Assembly: GCA_947179485.1 (NCBI GenBank)
Contig: OX359245.1
Coordinates: 27,329,067 to 27,393,066, forward strand
Origin: Allacma fusca
Lineage: Eukaryota > Arthropoda > Collembola > Symphypleona > Sminthuridae
Length of the DNA stretch: 64,000 bases
Reading direction: 5' to 3'
The notes under the pieces were generated by a model. That model did no database searches. It was not told the origin of the DNA and was given only the letters and a program-made list of their open reading frames with translations. The position numbers and the translations under genes are program-made. Positions within the stretch are counted from its first letter, which is position 1. Each line of letters starts with the position of its first letter. Below are positions 33,701 through 42,377 of this stretch, one piece after another.

Positions 33701-34844
33701 GACCGCAGAGACAGTAGCAGATTTTGTAATCGGAATTAAACAATACGATGAAGATCGAAAAACAGATGGGGCAGAATCCATTGAAACAAGATTTGTCAAA
33801 GTACAAGAAATGTTAGAGAAATTGACCTCCGGAATGAAAGCAGCTCCCACGGATACAACTGTCGTGAAAGTAGCTGCAGTGAGAGAACAACAGGACTATC
33901 GGAGACCTGAAAACAGACCAAATGACCAGCGAGGACGAAGTCCAGGTCAGGGAAACTTCAAAAACTCACGGAATTCCAGTCCAGGTTACAACAACAACAG
34001 TTCCCCGGACAGGGGACGTAACAATCAAGGTTACGACGACCGAAGAAATTACGGAAACCGAGGCAGATCTCCAACACCTGAGAGATTCTACAATAATCAA
34101 GATAGGAGTAGGCCCCAATACAGAAATGATGGCAACAACTCCAACAATCAAGGTTACCCTCAGAGGAACCAAAATTTTGGATCCAGACAAAGTCTAAACC
34201 GACAATACTATAACAACAACCCTAACAACCAGGGTAACAGCCAGTGGAATGATCAACAGATGAACCAAGGGTACAACCAACCCTACAACGGCTATAACAA
34301 CCAAGGGTTTAATCAAAACCAAAGCTTCATACCACCTCAGGGGTTTAATCCAAATCAAGGGTACCCACCACAACAGGGGTATGCACCATTTCAAGGTTAT
34401 GCGCCTACCCAATGGTACGGACCATCTCAGGGATACGTATCACAACAAGGATACGGTCCAGGACCAAATGCAGGGTACACCAACCCTGGCATGCAACAAA
34501 TCCAGGCCAACCCACAAGGTTACCAGAACCAGGGTTATCAGCCCAACAATAACCAAGGAGGTCAACGACCCCAACAATACAACAACAATAACAACAGGAG
34601 TGGAACCAATACCAGAGACCGGAACAGCCAAAGCAATGACAGAAACAACTCCTGGAGGAATCAATCAGACCGCCAGGAACAGTCACAGCCGATACCGGGA
34701 CAATTGGCGCTAGAATCCACCCAGACCGACATAAAATGTTTCGGATGTGGAGAGATGGGCCACCTAAAGAGAAATTGCCCACACAAAAGACAATCTAGCC
34801 CATACCCGTCGGGAAACTCACAGAGGGGGACGCACCCCCAGTAA
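30696..34844 (+). CDS. Gag polyprotein, oversized, with CCHC zinc knuckle
   Basis: About 1382 open codons without a stop. A long Ser/Thr/Arg/Pro-rich N-terminal part contains three copies of a short motif, (Y/W)xxPxGx(I/L/V)Y: YQSPGGRIY, YQSPRGSLY and WTGPSGRVY. Next come an acidic region and a Gly/Ser/Arg-rich linker. The retrotransposon Gag core is encoded at about 33230-33840 (pieces such as DPPVRDWIRNWI and WDEFREEFLIRY). Then follow an Asn/Gln/Gly/Tyr-rich prion-like region with about a dozen QGY/QGF units (about 34000-34600) and one knuckle, CFGCGEMGHLKRNC, near 34737-34778. Gag would form particles and bind RNA. Typical gypsy Gags are 250-500 residues. No in-frame ATG occurs before 32106, so translation should enter from the upstream ORF. 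The end overlaps pol by 46 nt in the -1 frame. Confidence 0.88.
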   Translation, partial: LCNENRIANIRTSPQGITTRKRLSNSRCETATHKGSPRAPTTSPATKTGNRTPAGSSTAQPKVTPRSSNSCHSTPTTCERGQSSRHSNSHEITQQINPVHISPTGQNRQVSTENTPRNRPTQPNLQFRPQPTQDDLETATEEVESTQIGNTSQANVKKDLATTKLYVNTDSTQENNNEQLVHRVYQSPGGRIYVHPPVHALRAPPLDVSESALRTLVQVGRQLREQNPSITIANTIRNSDTCTYYQAFRPQDRFTVYQSPRGSLYNSILIGRTGIHRHILRGQDILQRATNNDRTIVEGGELVTAPQPPPSEQTSRSGESYVQGDTLRSRTATPASTTRAATTFAVPARPTGRFITRSANQPKAPTAPAAAARPNSAVAGPSRITTTPTTGQGTVSWLDDLQHGVNIWTGPSGRVYTSENETTEDELVPSRITVRQYAKIARKQDRSRNQGIENEATWTGQVRRLIYFNRMDGIIQQRFRPTRNSDFEAFAATRAEHEEIVLSSNPIVTFWRILAQRSLDPNQVTSYIASDFRLYHRHISLPNGIRRQRVPPGFLENIENEYDHQEALSRLVHDRSVEILTDTSSEEEVERIIQRDAPRRENEQHSSAQSSAETEHIFIGVDEEDFIIPEVPGQFTIRISIDDAYDAAFRAIERDEEIQKEVRFVDNTGETHFFPRFRLRDLSPETQVVLTQVRRKRKPLRARLQIGNNQPRPPGPGPSGSGRGNHSQGANNNNSHGQRTCQQRSNPGRGGSKGGRHIGGRRRGRSDPGSSGGSSSSSSSSSSNPSNPHDFEAFDNWRNRQIVNRNNIFNQVNVNIINPYVPVNLNQGIRIEDVADEEQVRVIPRRHLDDDMTALMFPKVEFKPGVDDPETAFATAELQTNRFGGDTIITRMQYVQIIFDPPVRDWIRNWISERRLHEEQPYDTIDWDEFREEFLIRYSITDQMIRTLIEKRKMHTDEDPCAYIDAKLALINRVDRFMPEMEKIRLLRAGLTSEYIVFCRGWTAETVADFVIGIKQYDEDRKTDGAESIETRFVKVQEMLEKLTSGMKAAPTDTTVVKVAAVREQQDYRRPENRPNDQRGRSPGQGNFKNSRNSSPGYNNNSSPDRGRNNQGYDDRRNYGNRGRSPTPERFYNNQDRSRPQYRNDGNNSNNQGYPQRNQNFGSRQSLNRQYYNNNPNNQGNSQWNDQQMNQGYNQPYNGYNNQGFNQNQSFIPPQGFNPNQGYPPQQGYAPFQGYAPTQWYGPSQGYVSQQGYGPGPNAGYTNPGMQQIQANPQGYQNQGYQPNNNQGGQRPQQYNNNNNRSGTNTRDRNSQSNDRNNSWRNQSDRQEQSQPIPGQLALESTQTDIKCFGCGEMGHLKRNCPHKRQSSPYPSGNSQRGTHPQ

Positions 34845-34864
34845 TTGAAGATATCCAAGAAAGA

Positions 34865-35872
34865 ATGAATGCAATTATCGCAACTAGAGTAGAAGGTCAG
34901 TCAAAAGACGACGAAGAATTAGAAATTATTGATCTCAACAAATGTCGTTTGTCAAACGGCAACAAGTCAACTTTACAAGTGCAAATTTGCAGTATGATGA
35001 TACCAGCTTTACTAGATTCAGGAGCAACAAGATCCTGTATCCAAAGAAACTTAGTACCAAGATGTGCGGAAATAAAAGAAGTTCCAAGCGCTCTGCGAGT
35101 AGCAGTAGCTAATGCAGAATTGGTAAATCCAATTTGTCTCACCAAATTTTCAATGATAATTGAAGGTGAAAAACTTTTATTCAAAGGTCTAGTGATGGAG
35201 ACACTAGAGCCACGAATTATTATAGGCGAAGATCTTTTGTCACGTTATGGAATAACGTTAGACTATAAAACTCATGAAATACGGAGTGACCGATTTCAAA
35301 CAGTTTCAATGACTAGAGACACCCATTTCTATGTTGGAGAGAAAAAGGCTGACATAGAATTTGTCAGGTCAATTTTTTCATTTCATGAAGTCAAAGGACC
35401 GAAGAACATGATGTGCAGGACTCGAAAAGCAGTCACAATACCAGCCTATGGACACATGAAAGTGCCCATTCAAATTCCAAATCGCATCAAAAAGGATTTT
35501 TATCTACAACCATCAGAAAAACTTTACACCAGCAAGCAACTTTTAGTAGCCGCAGGTGTAGTACCAAATGAAGAACCTTTCGGATATGTATTTAATCCAG
35601 CTCCATGCCCACAGACGATGTATGGACGCACAGCTATAGGTCATGCTGAGGAAAATTTTGATCTCATCAAAATCAAGCGCAATCAATTACGTGATGCTCA
35701 CAAAAGGCTCACACAGGAACAGCTCGATTGTTTCGACGTCAACGAGGAGCTCGATGAAGAAAGAAGAGCCAAGTACCGAGCATTGTGGACAAGATATCCA
35801 GAATGTTTCGCATTTAATAAGGGAGATTTGAAGGAACCAGCGTGGATTGATCCCATTCGGATCCATACGTGA
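34865..35872 (+). pseudogene. pol segment: retropepsin and start of RT linker
   Basis: Open stretch of 335 codons from ATG 34865. It carries the active-site DSGATRS motif and the flap-side IIIGEDLLSRYGI region typical of Ty3/gypsy protease. The frame is open from 34799, so the ATG is probably internal to a Gag-Pol fusion. It ends at TGA 35870-35872, after which the RT N-terminal region (NPPVQAKPFPCSP) continues in the same frame. Confidence 0.85.
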
Positions 35873-36670
35873 AATAATCCACCCGTTCAGGCAAAACCTT
35901 TCCCTTGCTCACCAATGGAGCGACAAAAAGTACGAGAGGAAGTACAAAAGATGTTAGACGCAGACATAATCAAGGAAGTGAACGGACCGTACAGCAGTCC
36001 ATTATTCCTAATCAAAAAGAAAGACGGAACATTCAGATCAGTTGTGGATTACCGAGCGTTAAACAAGACCATCACAGATCAAGTATATCCTTTAGCAAGA
36101 ATAGATGACAAACTTATGCAATTTGGAAAATCTGCAATTTTCGACACTCTTGACATGGAGTCAGGATTCTTTCAATTACTTATACATGAGGATGACCAAG
36201 TCATAACCTCTTTCATCACACAGGATGGATTATATGCTTTCAAACGACTACCTATGGGAGTCAAGATTGCACCGTCAGCTTTTCAGCGGGCAGCAGATCA
36301 AATGCTGGGCTCACTCAAATTCAGAGGAGCCATGGTATATTTAGATGATGTAATTTCTTACGGAATTCATCTTTTCGACAAATTAGCATCACTCGAAGAA
36401 TTGATGTTAAGAGCCAGTAACAAGAATTTTAAGTTCAAACCAAAAAAATGCAAATTCGGATATTTTGAAGTAATTGTTTTAGGATTTAAAGTATCTAGGG
36501 AAGGCACCTGTCCAGATCCTGCAAAGGTGGACGCTATTAAACATGTGCCAGTACCAAAATCTGAAACGGAAGCAAAAAGATTTTTCGGAATATGCAACTT
36601 CTATAGAAAATACATCAAGGACTTTGCAAAGATTGCTAGTCCCATCTCACAATCATGGATTGGAAGTTAG
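35873..36670 (+). pseudogene. pol segment: reverse transcriptase
   Basis: RT fingers and palm with SSPLFLIKKKDGTFR, VVDYRALN, FDTLDMESGFFQL, the LPMG-type motif and YLDDV, so both palm Asp positions are kept. It ends at TAG 36668-36670 in the thumb/connection; the next codons continue toward RNase H in frame. Confidence 0.9.
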
Positions 36671-37384
36671 GGTAAATCCGAAGGACAAAAACGCATAAGA
36701 TGCTTCCAATGGAGTGTAGATGCAACAATTGCCTTCAACGTCCTCAAAAATAAATTAATGACACAGCCAGTTCTCGCACATTTTAACCCAGAACTGGATT
36801 GCATACTTCACACAGATGCATCAATCTCAGGATTAGGATGCTGTGTATTACAAGACGATGGAGGAGAACATCCAATAGGTTATGCTTCAAGGACACTAAT
36901 TCAATCAGAGAAAAATTACTCAGTCACAGAATTAGAACTAGCAGCAGTCGTATATGCAGTTCGCAAATTCAGACAATACCTTTATTTGAGAAATTTTTTA
37001 ATCAGATCAGATCATTTAGCATTGTGCTATTTACGATTACAAAAGGATCCAACCCACAGAATAAGTAAGTTTGTAAATAAACTACAAGAATTTGACTTTC
37101 AAGTCACATACAAGAAAGGAGCATTACACGTGGATGCAGACTTTCTATCAAGAGCTCCATTACCCTACACAAAGGAGGATTTGGAGGATACAGAGGACCG
37201 AGTGATCGAGTTTGAACCAGACCCGGTCAAAGAACATAAAATTGCCTTGGAAGAGCAAAAACAAATCCCTCAGGGGAATATAATGATGCCACCAACAGTG
37301 TGTGCAGCAAGCCTTATGACCAGGGAAAGCTACAAGGGAAAATATTGGACGGATGACGAAAGTCAATCCTCAGACGAAGAGTAA
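36671..37384 (+). pseudogene. pol segment: RNase H
   Basis: Gypsy-type RNase H with HTDASISGLG, GYASRTL, TELELAAVVYAV, IRSDHLALCYL and HVDADFLSRAP. Active-site acidic residues are visible. An acidic tail leads to TAA at 37382-37384. Confidence 0.88.
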
Positions 37385-39080
37385 GTCATAATCCCACAGC
37401 GACAAAATCCATGGTCAGGAAGATTAAAAGGTCAACCCAGACGTAAAGCCAAATCACAAGTGGAAAATTTAGTACTTTAACCGAATTTAGAAGAAACGGA
37501 TTGGGAAAACCATACAATGAGCGTAAAGAGCCGTGTAAATGAAGTAACACACAGCTACTCAGCGCTCAAAGAATGGAAATTATCCGTAGATGACATCATT
37601 ACAATCCACAAATTTCGGAAAGAAGATCCACAGGGAGATGAAAATACCTGGAAATACACTAATGAGTATATCTATGAAAAGAATCTCAAACTAATACAAG
37701 AAATAGAGCTTCACAATGCAACAATAAATGATTTGGATATGAAGGAATTTTTAACACCAAAGAAATCTCAGGACCAAGATGAGAATGTAGATTTCGACAG
37801 AAGTACTACCGCTGACATTGGAATGGGGACTGAGTTGTCTCCTACCCCAAAGTCAACGACAGCAACGACGTCACAAAGTCCAGCCAGCGGGAAGGTTGAC
37901 ATGGATTCACCAAAATCCCTAGGGCAGATGACACGAAGTACAATGTAATTCACAACAATGGATGGGGCAGGTGATGCTGAAACAAAAGCTGTACATCTAC
38001 CACCAGCCATAATTGTAGACTCCGATACGGAAGTCCATGATCAAACATCGAAGAATCAGGAGACAGCGGATCTGGTGAGCCAGGCAGCTGAGACTACAAA
38101 AAACAAGTCCTCAACTTTCTCGCCCACCCATCCCGCCAGTCCTAAAGAGGCCAAGAAATTGGTACTCATGGATGAAGATAGGAACGTCCAAAAGGAATGT
38201 GGTCAATCAACACTGAGACAGGAAAAGCTCAGTGTGGAAAATCACATTCCATCCGGGCACGAGCCCACAGATGAGGAGAAAAGATTTGCATTTGAAGAAA
38301 CTTGGAGGAATCCAACTTCAGCAAAAGGAGATGAATGGAAGCTCAAACAGGAGTCATTTCGCAACTGAAGACATACACTGCACAATCTGCCAGGAAGACT
38401 GATCAAGTTCCTGATGCAGAGAGTCCAGGATATGCTCACAATCCGGATCTTGATACCCCACAGCGGATCAAGGCGATGAAGATTTCCAGAGATGTGGAGG
38501 AATGGATGAAAAATATCCAGGAAAGATCTGCAGTATGTGAGTCGGAGGAATACAAAAACCATCCGCCGTCGCATACGTACATATCCACAGAGAATCCAAA
38601 TAATGAAGATAATTTCTCACTACTGGCAACCACAGTAGAAGAGTTGAGGAAAAACATCCGGGAAGGTGAAATTAAATTCACCGATGGAAGATCATGGAAG
38701 ATTCAACCTCTGAAAGGGCAGAGCGTTGTGACAAGTAAAAAGACGTCACATGCACTGTCTTTCACAGAATGAAGACCAAAGGAATAAAGACGCTCAGAAA
38801 ACTGAGGACATGTCATTAAATAGAGCAATAAAATTTGTTCCAGGAGCTCACGCACTACAGGGGTGCGAAGGGAGCAAAGATACTTCTTCCACACACAAGC
38901 CTGTGTGGAATGGATACTTGAAGATGAGGAGCAAGTTACTATGTTGGAAGAACATAACATGCAGGAGATGCAAAGGGACGATCCATATTGTTTATTCATC
39001 ATGGACAAAATAAAGATGCGGCAGACGTTAAATTGGAAGGACAAAGAGAAGTATAGATAATTGAAGAAGATAATAAATTG
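37385..39080 (+). pseudogene. Unassigned pol block between RNase H and integrase
   Basis: Ty3/gypsy pol normally joins RNase H to integrase by about 100 residues; here the gap is about 565 codons. The pol frame holds an open stretch 37517-37948 with KLSVDDIITIHKF and a Ser/Thr-rich end, then 37958-38368; after that the reading frame changes to 38335-38772, probably back and forth again, and to 38863-39060 where MQRDDPYCLFIMDKIK resembles the usual pre-integrase linker. No catalytic motif is recognised. Several stops and indels interrupt it in this copy. Confidence 0.6.
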
Positions 39081-39082
39081 AT

Positions 39083-40693
39083 GAAGAAGGGATTCTTACT
39101 ATAGTACATAAAGATGGACGTAAGTTATACGTACCCCGAGTACTTAGAAATTTCCTACTATCAAAAGCTCACGATGGGATCCTATGTGCAGGACATTTAG
39201 GATTCCAGACAACTCTTCATAGACTCAACAGAGATTATTTTTGGAGAAAAATGAATGTCTCCGTAGCAAAATATGTCATGTCATGCGAAAGTTGCCAAGC
39301 AGCTAAATCCATGAGAATGAAACCAGCAGGACTACTTCATCCAATACGGATAGAAAACGTAGGAGATGCACTATGTATTGATCTCATTGGACCCATGCAA
39401 ATTAGCATAAAAGGGAATAAGTACATAATAATCGCACAGGATTATGTTTCAAAGTTCGTGATCGCAGAAGCAATTCCAGATAAAACTGCTGACAGGATAG
39501 CAGAATTTTTGCTTCACAAAGTAGTTTTAAAATATGGACTGTTTAAAAACTTGCTGAGTGACTGAGGATCCGAATTCAGAGCGGAAATCACTCAAGCATT
39601 ACTTCGCAGATTAGGCATGAACCATTCTACATCTACAGCATTAAGACATAATAGTGTGGGACAAATAGAAAGAATGGTCCAGACCATAAGCACTATGCTG
39701 AGTCATTATACTCAAAAGGAGCAAGCACTATGGTGCAGTTGTTTACCGTTTCTAATAAATGCTTACAATTACAGTCACCATGATGTGACCAAAGAAACTC
39801 CTTATTTTATGATGTTTAGGAGACAACCCATATATGATTTCAACTTACAACTGTGTTTAAGCAGCGTTGACACAAATTTTATGAGTGCTGAGGAAGCCAC
39901 TACTAGAATAGAAAAAGCTATTGCTAAGATAAGGGAACGTCAGGACTACAGTAAGGATTGGTATGATAGGAAAAGAAGGTTCGTTAAATTCAACATCGGA
40001 GACACAGTGCGAGTCTTTACACCGACCAGGATAGTTGGAAAGAGCGAACGCTTTCTTCACCCTTACAAAGGACCCTTTGTAATCATAGAAGTTTTAGCCA
40101 AAGACAATTATATCATTCAAGACCTTAGGAATTCTAAAAAGAGACAGAAAGTCCATGTGGAGAGGCTTAAGAAGTGCCTCCAGCGAGAACACATAGAGGA
40201 CGAGTATAGTTATGATTTAGATTCCGATATAGTGGAATTGGTGACAAAACGAAATTGGAATAAGTGTGGAAAAGTTACAGTGAGTCTGCCACGGTCAATT
40301 CTCAAGAATTCGACCAGTTCAGATAATAATTCAACTACGAGCAAGAAGGTGACTTTTAAAGTTCAGCCTGCCCAAACTGAAGAAATAATTAGAGAGTTTT
40401 CATCCGAAAATTACTCAGATAGCTCAAGTCACCAAACTCAACCAGTACAACAGAGAGGAGAATTTTGTGACAAAAATTACTCACACTCTCAAATCACCCC
40501 AAGTGAAGGAGGGAAATCAAACCAGGAATCGCATCAACACAAAGATACCACTCAAGGAGGAAAAGGTACAACTAAGCAGTCGAGTACACAATTAAGAAAA
40601 TTTTCGTCAAAAAACTATTCAGATAATCGGGAATTTTTAGATAAGAATTACCCATATTTCACTCGCTCGAAAGTAAATGAACACCCTAAATGA
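39083..40693 (+). pseudogene. pol segment: integrase with C-terminal repeats
   Basis: Zinc-binding region with two His (AHDGILCAGHLG) and CESCQ; catalytic core with CIDLIGP; TGA at 39563-39565 just after LLSD, where related integrases have a sense codon before GSEF; the third acidic residue in GQIERM. The C-terminal GPF domain has KIxxGDTVRVF-like and YKGPFVIIEV segments. The tail carries four spaced copies of a (R/G)(E/K)FxxxNY motif. Pol ends at TGA 40691-40693 and overlaps the next ORF's ATG at 40677. Confidence 0.88.
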
Positions 40694-41135
40694 AATCAGG
40701 GACGAGATAAGAGGATTGAAACAGCAGAGGAATTTAGTTCAAATAAAAATTTGGAAGTACGCAGCCCAGGAGGAGTACATCAAACACAGAATCGCAGCTT
40801 TAGAACTGCAAATTCAGGAGATAAATCCTCAAACATCAAGTTTCTACCCACAACTGGAGAAACCCCAGGACGAGGTTCAACCAGAATAACTAATGACACA
40901 TACAAAGAGGGAATTAATCCTAATCATCAAGAGATTACAGACCCAATTAATCAAGGCAAAGGAGAACGAAATTCGTCTCCAACAAAGGATATTACATCAA
41001 ATTTCGGAACAGGAGGAAGTACTGAGCAAGCTAAAGCAACTCGAGGGAGATCACAGAGCAACCCTCCAGGAGACTCAGAAAGTCAAAGAAGATATTTCGG
41101 ATTTAATAAACCAGCTGAAACCAGCTCAGGTGTAA
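40677..41135 (+). pseudogene. Coiled-coil ORF A of the cargo region (one nonsense codon)
   Basis: The frame starting at ATG 40677, 17 nt before the end of pol, has strong heptad character: LKQQRNLVQIKIWKYAAQEE and IKRLQTQLIKAKENEIRLQQ. It is interrupted by TAA at 40887-40889 and ends at 41135. An overlapping frame (40751-41581) is open through the whole region and gives a Ser/Thr/Pro-rich translation. Which frame is used cannot be settled from one copy; Gln-rich coding naturally yields T/A/S/P codons in that shifted frame, so I favour the coiled-coil frame. Confidence 0.5.
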
Positions 41136-41581
41136 CATCCGAAGGTGAAGAAGAAACTCAACCGCTTATTGACGAAAGTGACCTTAAAACACTTAAGAAA
41201 TTAAGTAGTTCAGGGATAAGTCCAACAGAACTTGATGTGGACGACAGCAGTGAGTGTAGAGAGACAAATCCTTACAATTCGGGATCAGAACCGAAAACTA
41301 ATCAACCGCCTACGACAGAGCGAAGGGGACCTGGACAAATTGAAACAGGAAATCAAGGACCTTCAGAAGCGACTCCACGAGTTAGGGTGCCTTGGCCCTC
41401 AGTAGAGGCGGACAATTCAACACAATTGCTTCACTCAGATGAGCAAAAGGCCTTGGAAGAGCCCCCCTTTGTGGAACTCAACACCAAGCCCACCCAGCGA
41501 AGCTCAGAGACAAACACTGCAAAGCCTACAAGCGCAAGGCAGTCGGATCAGAGAGCAAATAGCACGAGTAGAGAGAGATAG
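40751..41581 (+). CDS. Overlapping Ser/Thr-rich ORF (276 codons), status uncertain
   Basis: Long open frame in the same frame as integrase, hydrophilic, rich in S, T, G, N, E and P, no domain. It overlaps coiled-coil ORF A and the start of the next ORF. It could be a real overlapping gene, a continuation of pol past its TGA at 40691, or a by-product of biased codons in the other frame. The length without a stop in DNA this rich in A is the main argument for coding. Confidence 0.35.
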   Translation: MEVRSPGGVHQTQNRSFRTANSGDKSSNIKFLPTTGETPGRGSTRITNDTYKEGINPNHQEITDPINQGKGERNSSPTKDITSNFGTGGSTEQAKATRGRSQSNPPGDSESQRRYFGFNKPAETSSGVTSEGEEETQPLIDESDLKTLKKLSSSGISPTELDVDDSSECRETNPYNSGSEPKTNQPPTTERRGPGQIETGNQGPSEATPRVRVPWPSVEADNSTQLLHSDEQKALEEPPFVELNTKPTQRSSETNTAKPTSARQSDQRANSTSRER

Positions 41582-42068
41582 AGCAAACCGAGAGATTAAA
41601 GAACATTCTGAAAAATCAGATTCGAGCAGCCAACAGTTTAACCAACAATTCAAACAACCCACGGAACGAAAAGTCCTTGTAGAAAATTCTACAGAAGAGG
41701 ACGAAGAGTTCCAGGAAGTTCCAGAGGAGGAACACGGACCAGACTCTGTAGACACGCATACAGAAGTCATTAACACACCTGTAGAATTTTCTACAGAAGA
41801 GGACAGGTCATTGGATGTCAGCACGAAAGACAGTTCCAGAAGGCCTGAGAGAATTAGCACAAATACGCCAGATCACCCAGAGACATTCAGCGACCCTCAG
41901 GACCCGAATAGCACAAATCCAACAGGAACTTCAACAAGTTCAGGAGGAAATCCGGGAACTGAAGGAGCAGGCGAAACACCTCACGAAGAAATCGCTGAAG
42001 AAACCAGTGAAAATAGACGATACCCAACTCGTACCCGAAAGAGGACAAGAAGATTTGGATCTATCTGA
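41439..42068 (+). CDS. Cargo ORF B: coiled-coil start, acidic Ser/Thr-rich end
   Basis: 209 codons from an ATG. It begins with a heptad-rich stretch (SLQAQGSRIREQIARVERDR), continues with acidic Ser/Glu/Thr-rich sequence and ends in a basic tail (RRYPTRTRKRTRRF). No family recognised. It shares DNA with coiled-coil ORF C in another frame. Confidence 0.45.
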   Translation: MSKRPWKSPPLWNSTPSPPSEAQRQTLQSLQAQGSRIREQIARVERDRANREIKEHSEKSDSSSQQFNQQFKQPTERKVLVENSTEEDEEFQEVPEEEHGPDSVDTHTEVINTPVEFSTEEDRSLDVSTKDSSRRPERISTNTPDHPETFSDPQDPNSTNPTGTSTSSGGNPGTEGAGETPHEEIAEETSENRRYPTRTRKRTRRFGSI

Positions 42069-42078
42069 AAGCGAATGA
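41815..42078 (+). CDS. Coiled-coil ORF C (87 codons), overlapping ORF B
   Basis: Starts at ATG 41815 and is a near-continuous heptad repeat (LRTRIAQIQQELQQVQEEIR). Its TGA at 42076-42078 overlaps the next ATG at 42075 as ATGA, a stop-start overlap that could support termination-reinitiation. The frame relation to the Ser/Thr-rich overlap is the same as for ORF A. Confidence 0.5.
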   Translation: MSARKTVPEGLRELAQIRQITQRHSATLRTRIAQIQQELQQVQEEIRELKEQAKHLTKKSLKKPVKIDDTQLVPERGQEDLDLSESE

Positions 42079-42377
42079 GCGCAACCCGATACTTAACAAC
42101 AATACCAAACTGTGTTAGTTTTGGTCAAAACAAGATTGATCTCAAAATCGGAGATCGCATAAATCTCATCAGTTACCTAGTACGACAAGGTCGAAGGAGA
42201 ATCCGATACGTAGGTACGTACACAATTATTAAAACAGATTACTGGAAAATATTTTATCTGCAACCAGATGTCCGAGAACAGAGGGTCACGTGCATCCGGG
42301 TCTCGAACCAGCGAGACCCCGCGCCAAGATGCCCTACCCGCCGTCGACAGGGACGACGACGATCGACCACGTTATAG
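42075..42377 (+). CDS. Small ORF with SH3/GPF-like barrel pattern
   Basis: 100 codons opening in the ATGA overlap with coiled-coil ORF C. The middle reads as alternating beta strands: LKIGDRINLISYLVRQ, RYVGTYTIIK and YWKIFYLQPD, resembling the fold pattern of the integrase GPF domain, then a basic Arg-rich tail. Resemblance is by eye only. The 3' end overlaps the 615-codon ORF, which starts at 42268 in another frame. Confidence 0.45.
   Translation: MSATRYLTTIPNCVSFGQNKIDLKIGDRINLISYLVRQGRRRIRYVGTYTIIKTDYWKIFYLQPDVREQRVTCIRVSNQRDPAPRCPTRRRQGRRRSTTL

Larger units (their letters stand above)
34799..40693 (+). pseudogene. pol: protease, RT, RNase H, extra block, integrase (broken)
   Basis: Pol polyprotein of Ty3/gypsy order in the -1 frame relative to gag. 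Aspartic protease: LLDSGATRS with Asp at 35015, and IIIGEDLL. RT: FDTLDMESGFF and YLDD (36338-36349). RNase H: HTDAS, TELELAAV, RSDH and HVDADFLSR, so all four acidic residues are present. A block of about 1.7 kb without recognised domain (37385-39080) separates RNase H from integrase. Integrase: HHCC zinc region, core with DLIGP and GQIER, then a GPF-type C-terminal domain (YKGPF) and a tail with four FxxKNYS-like repeats, ending YFTRSK. Stops in the pol frame lie at 35870, 36668, 37382, 37478, 37946, 38366 and 39563, and the frame shifts several times between 38340 and 39080. The stop at 39563 directly follows the second integrase Asp. This copy cannot make a full Pol. Confidence 0.93.
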
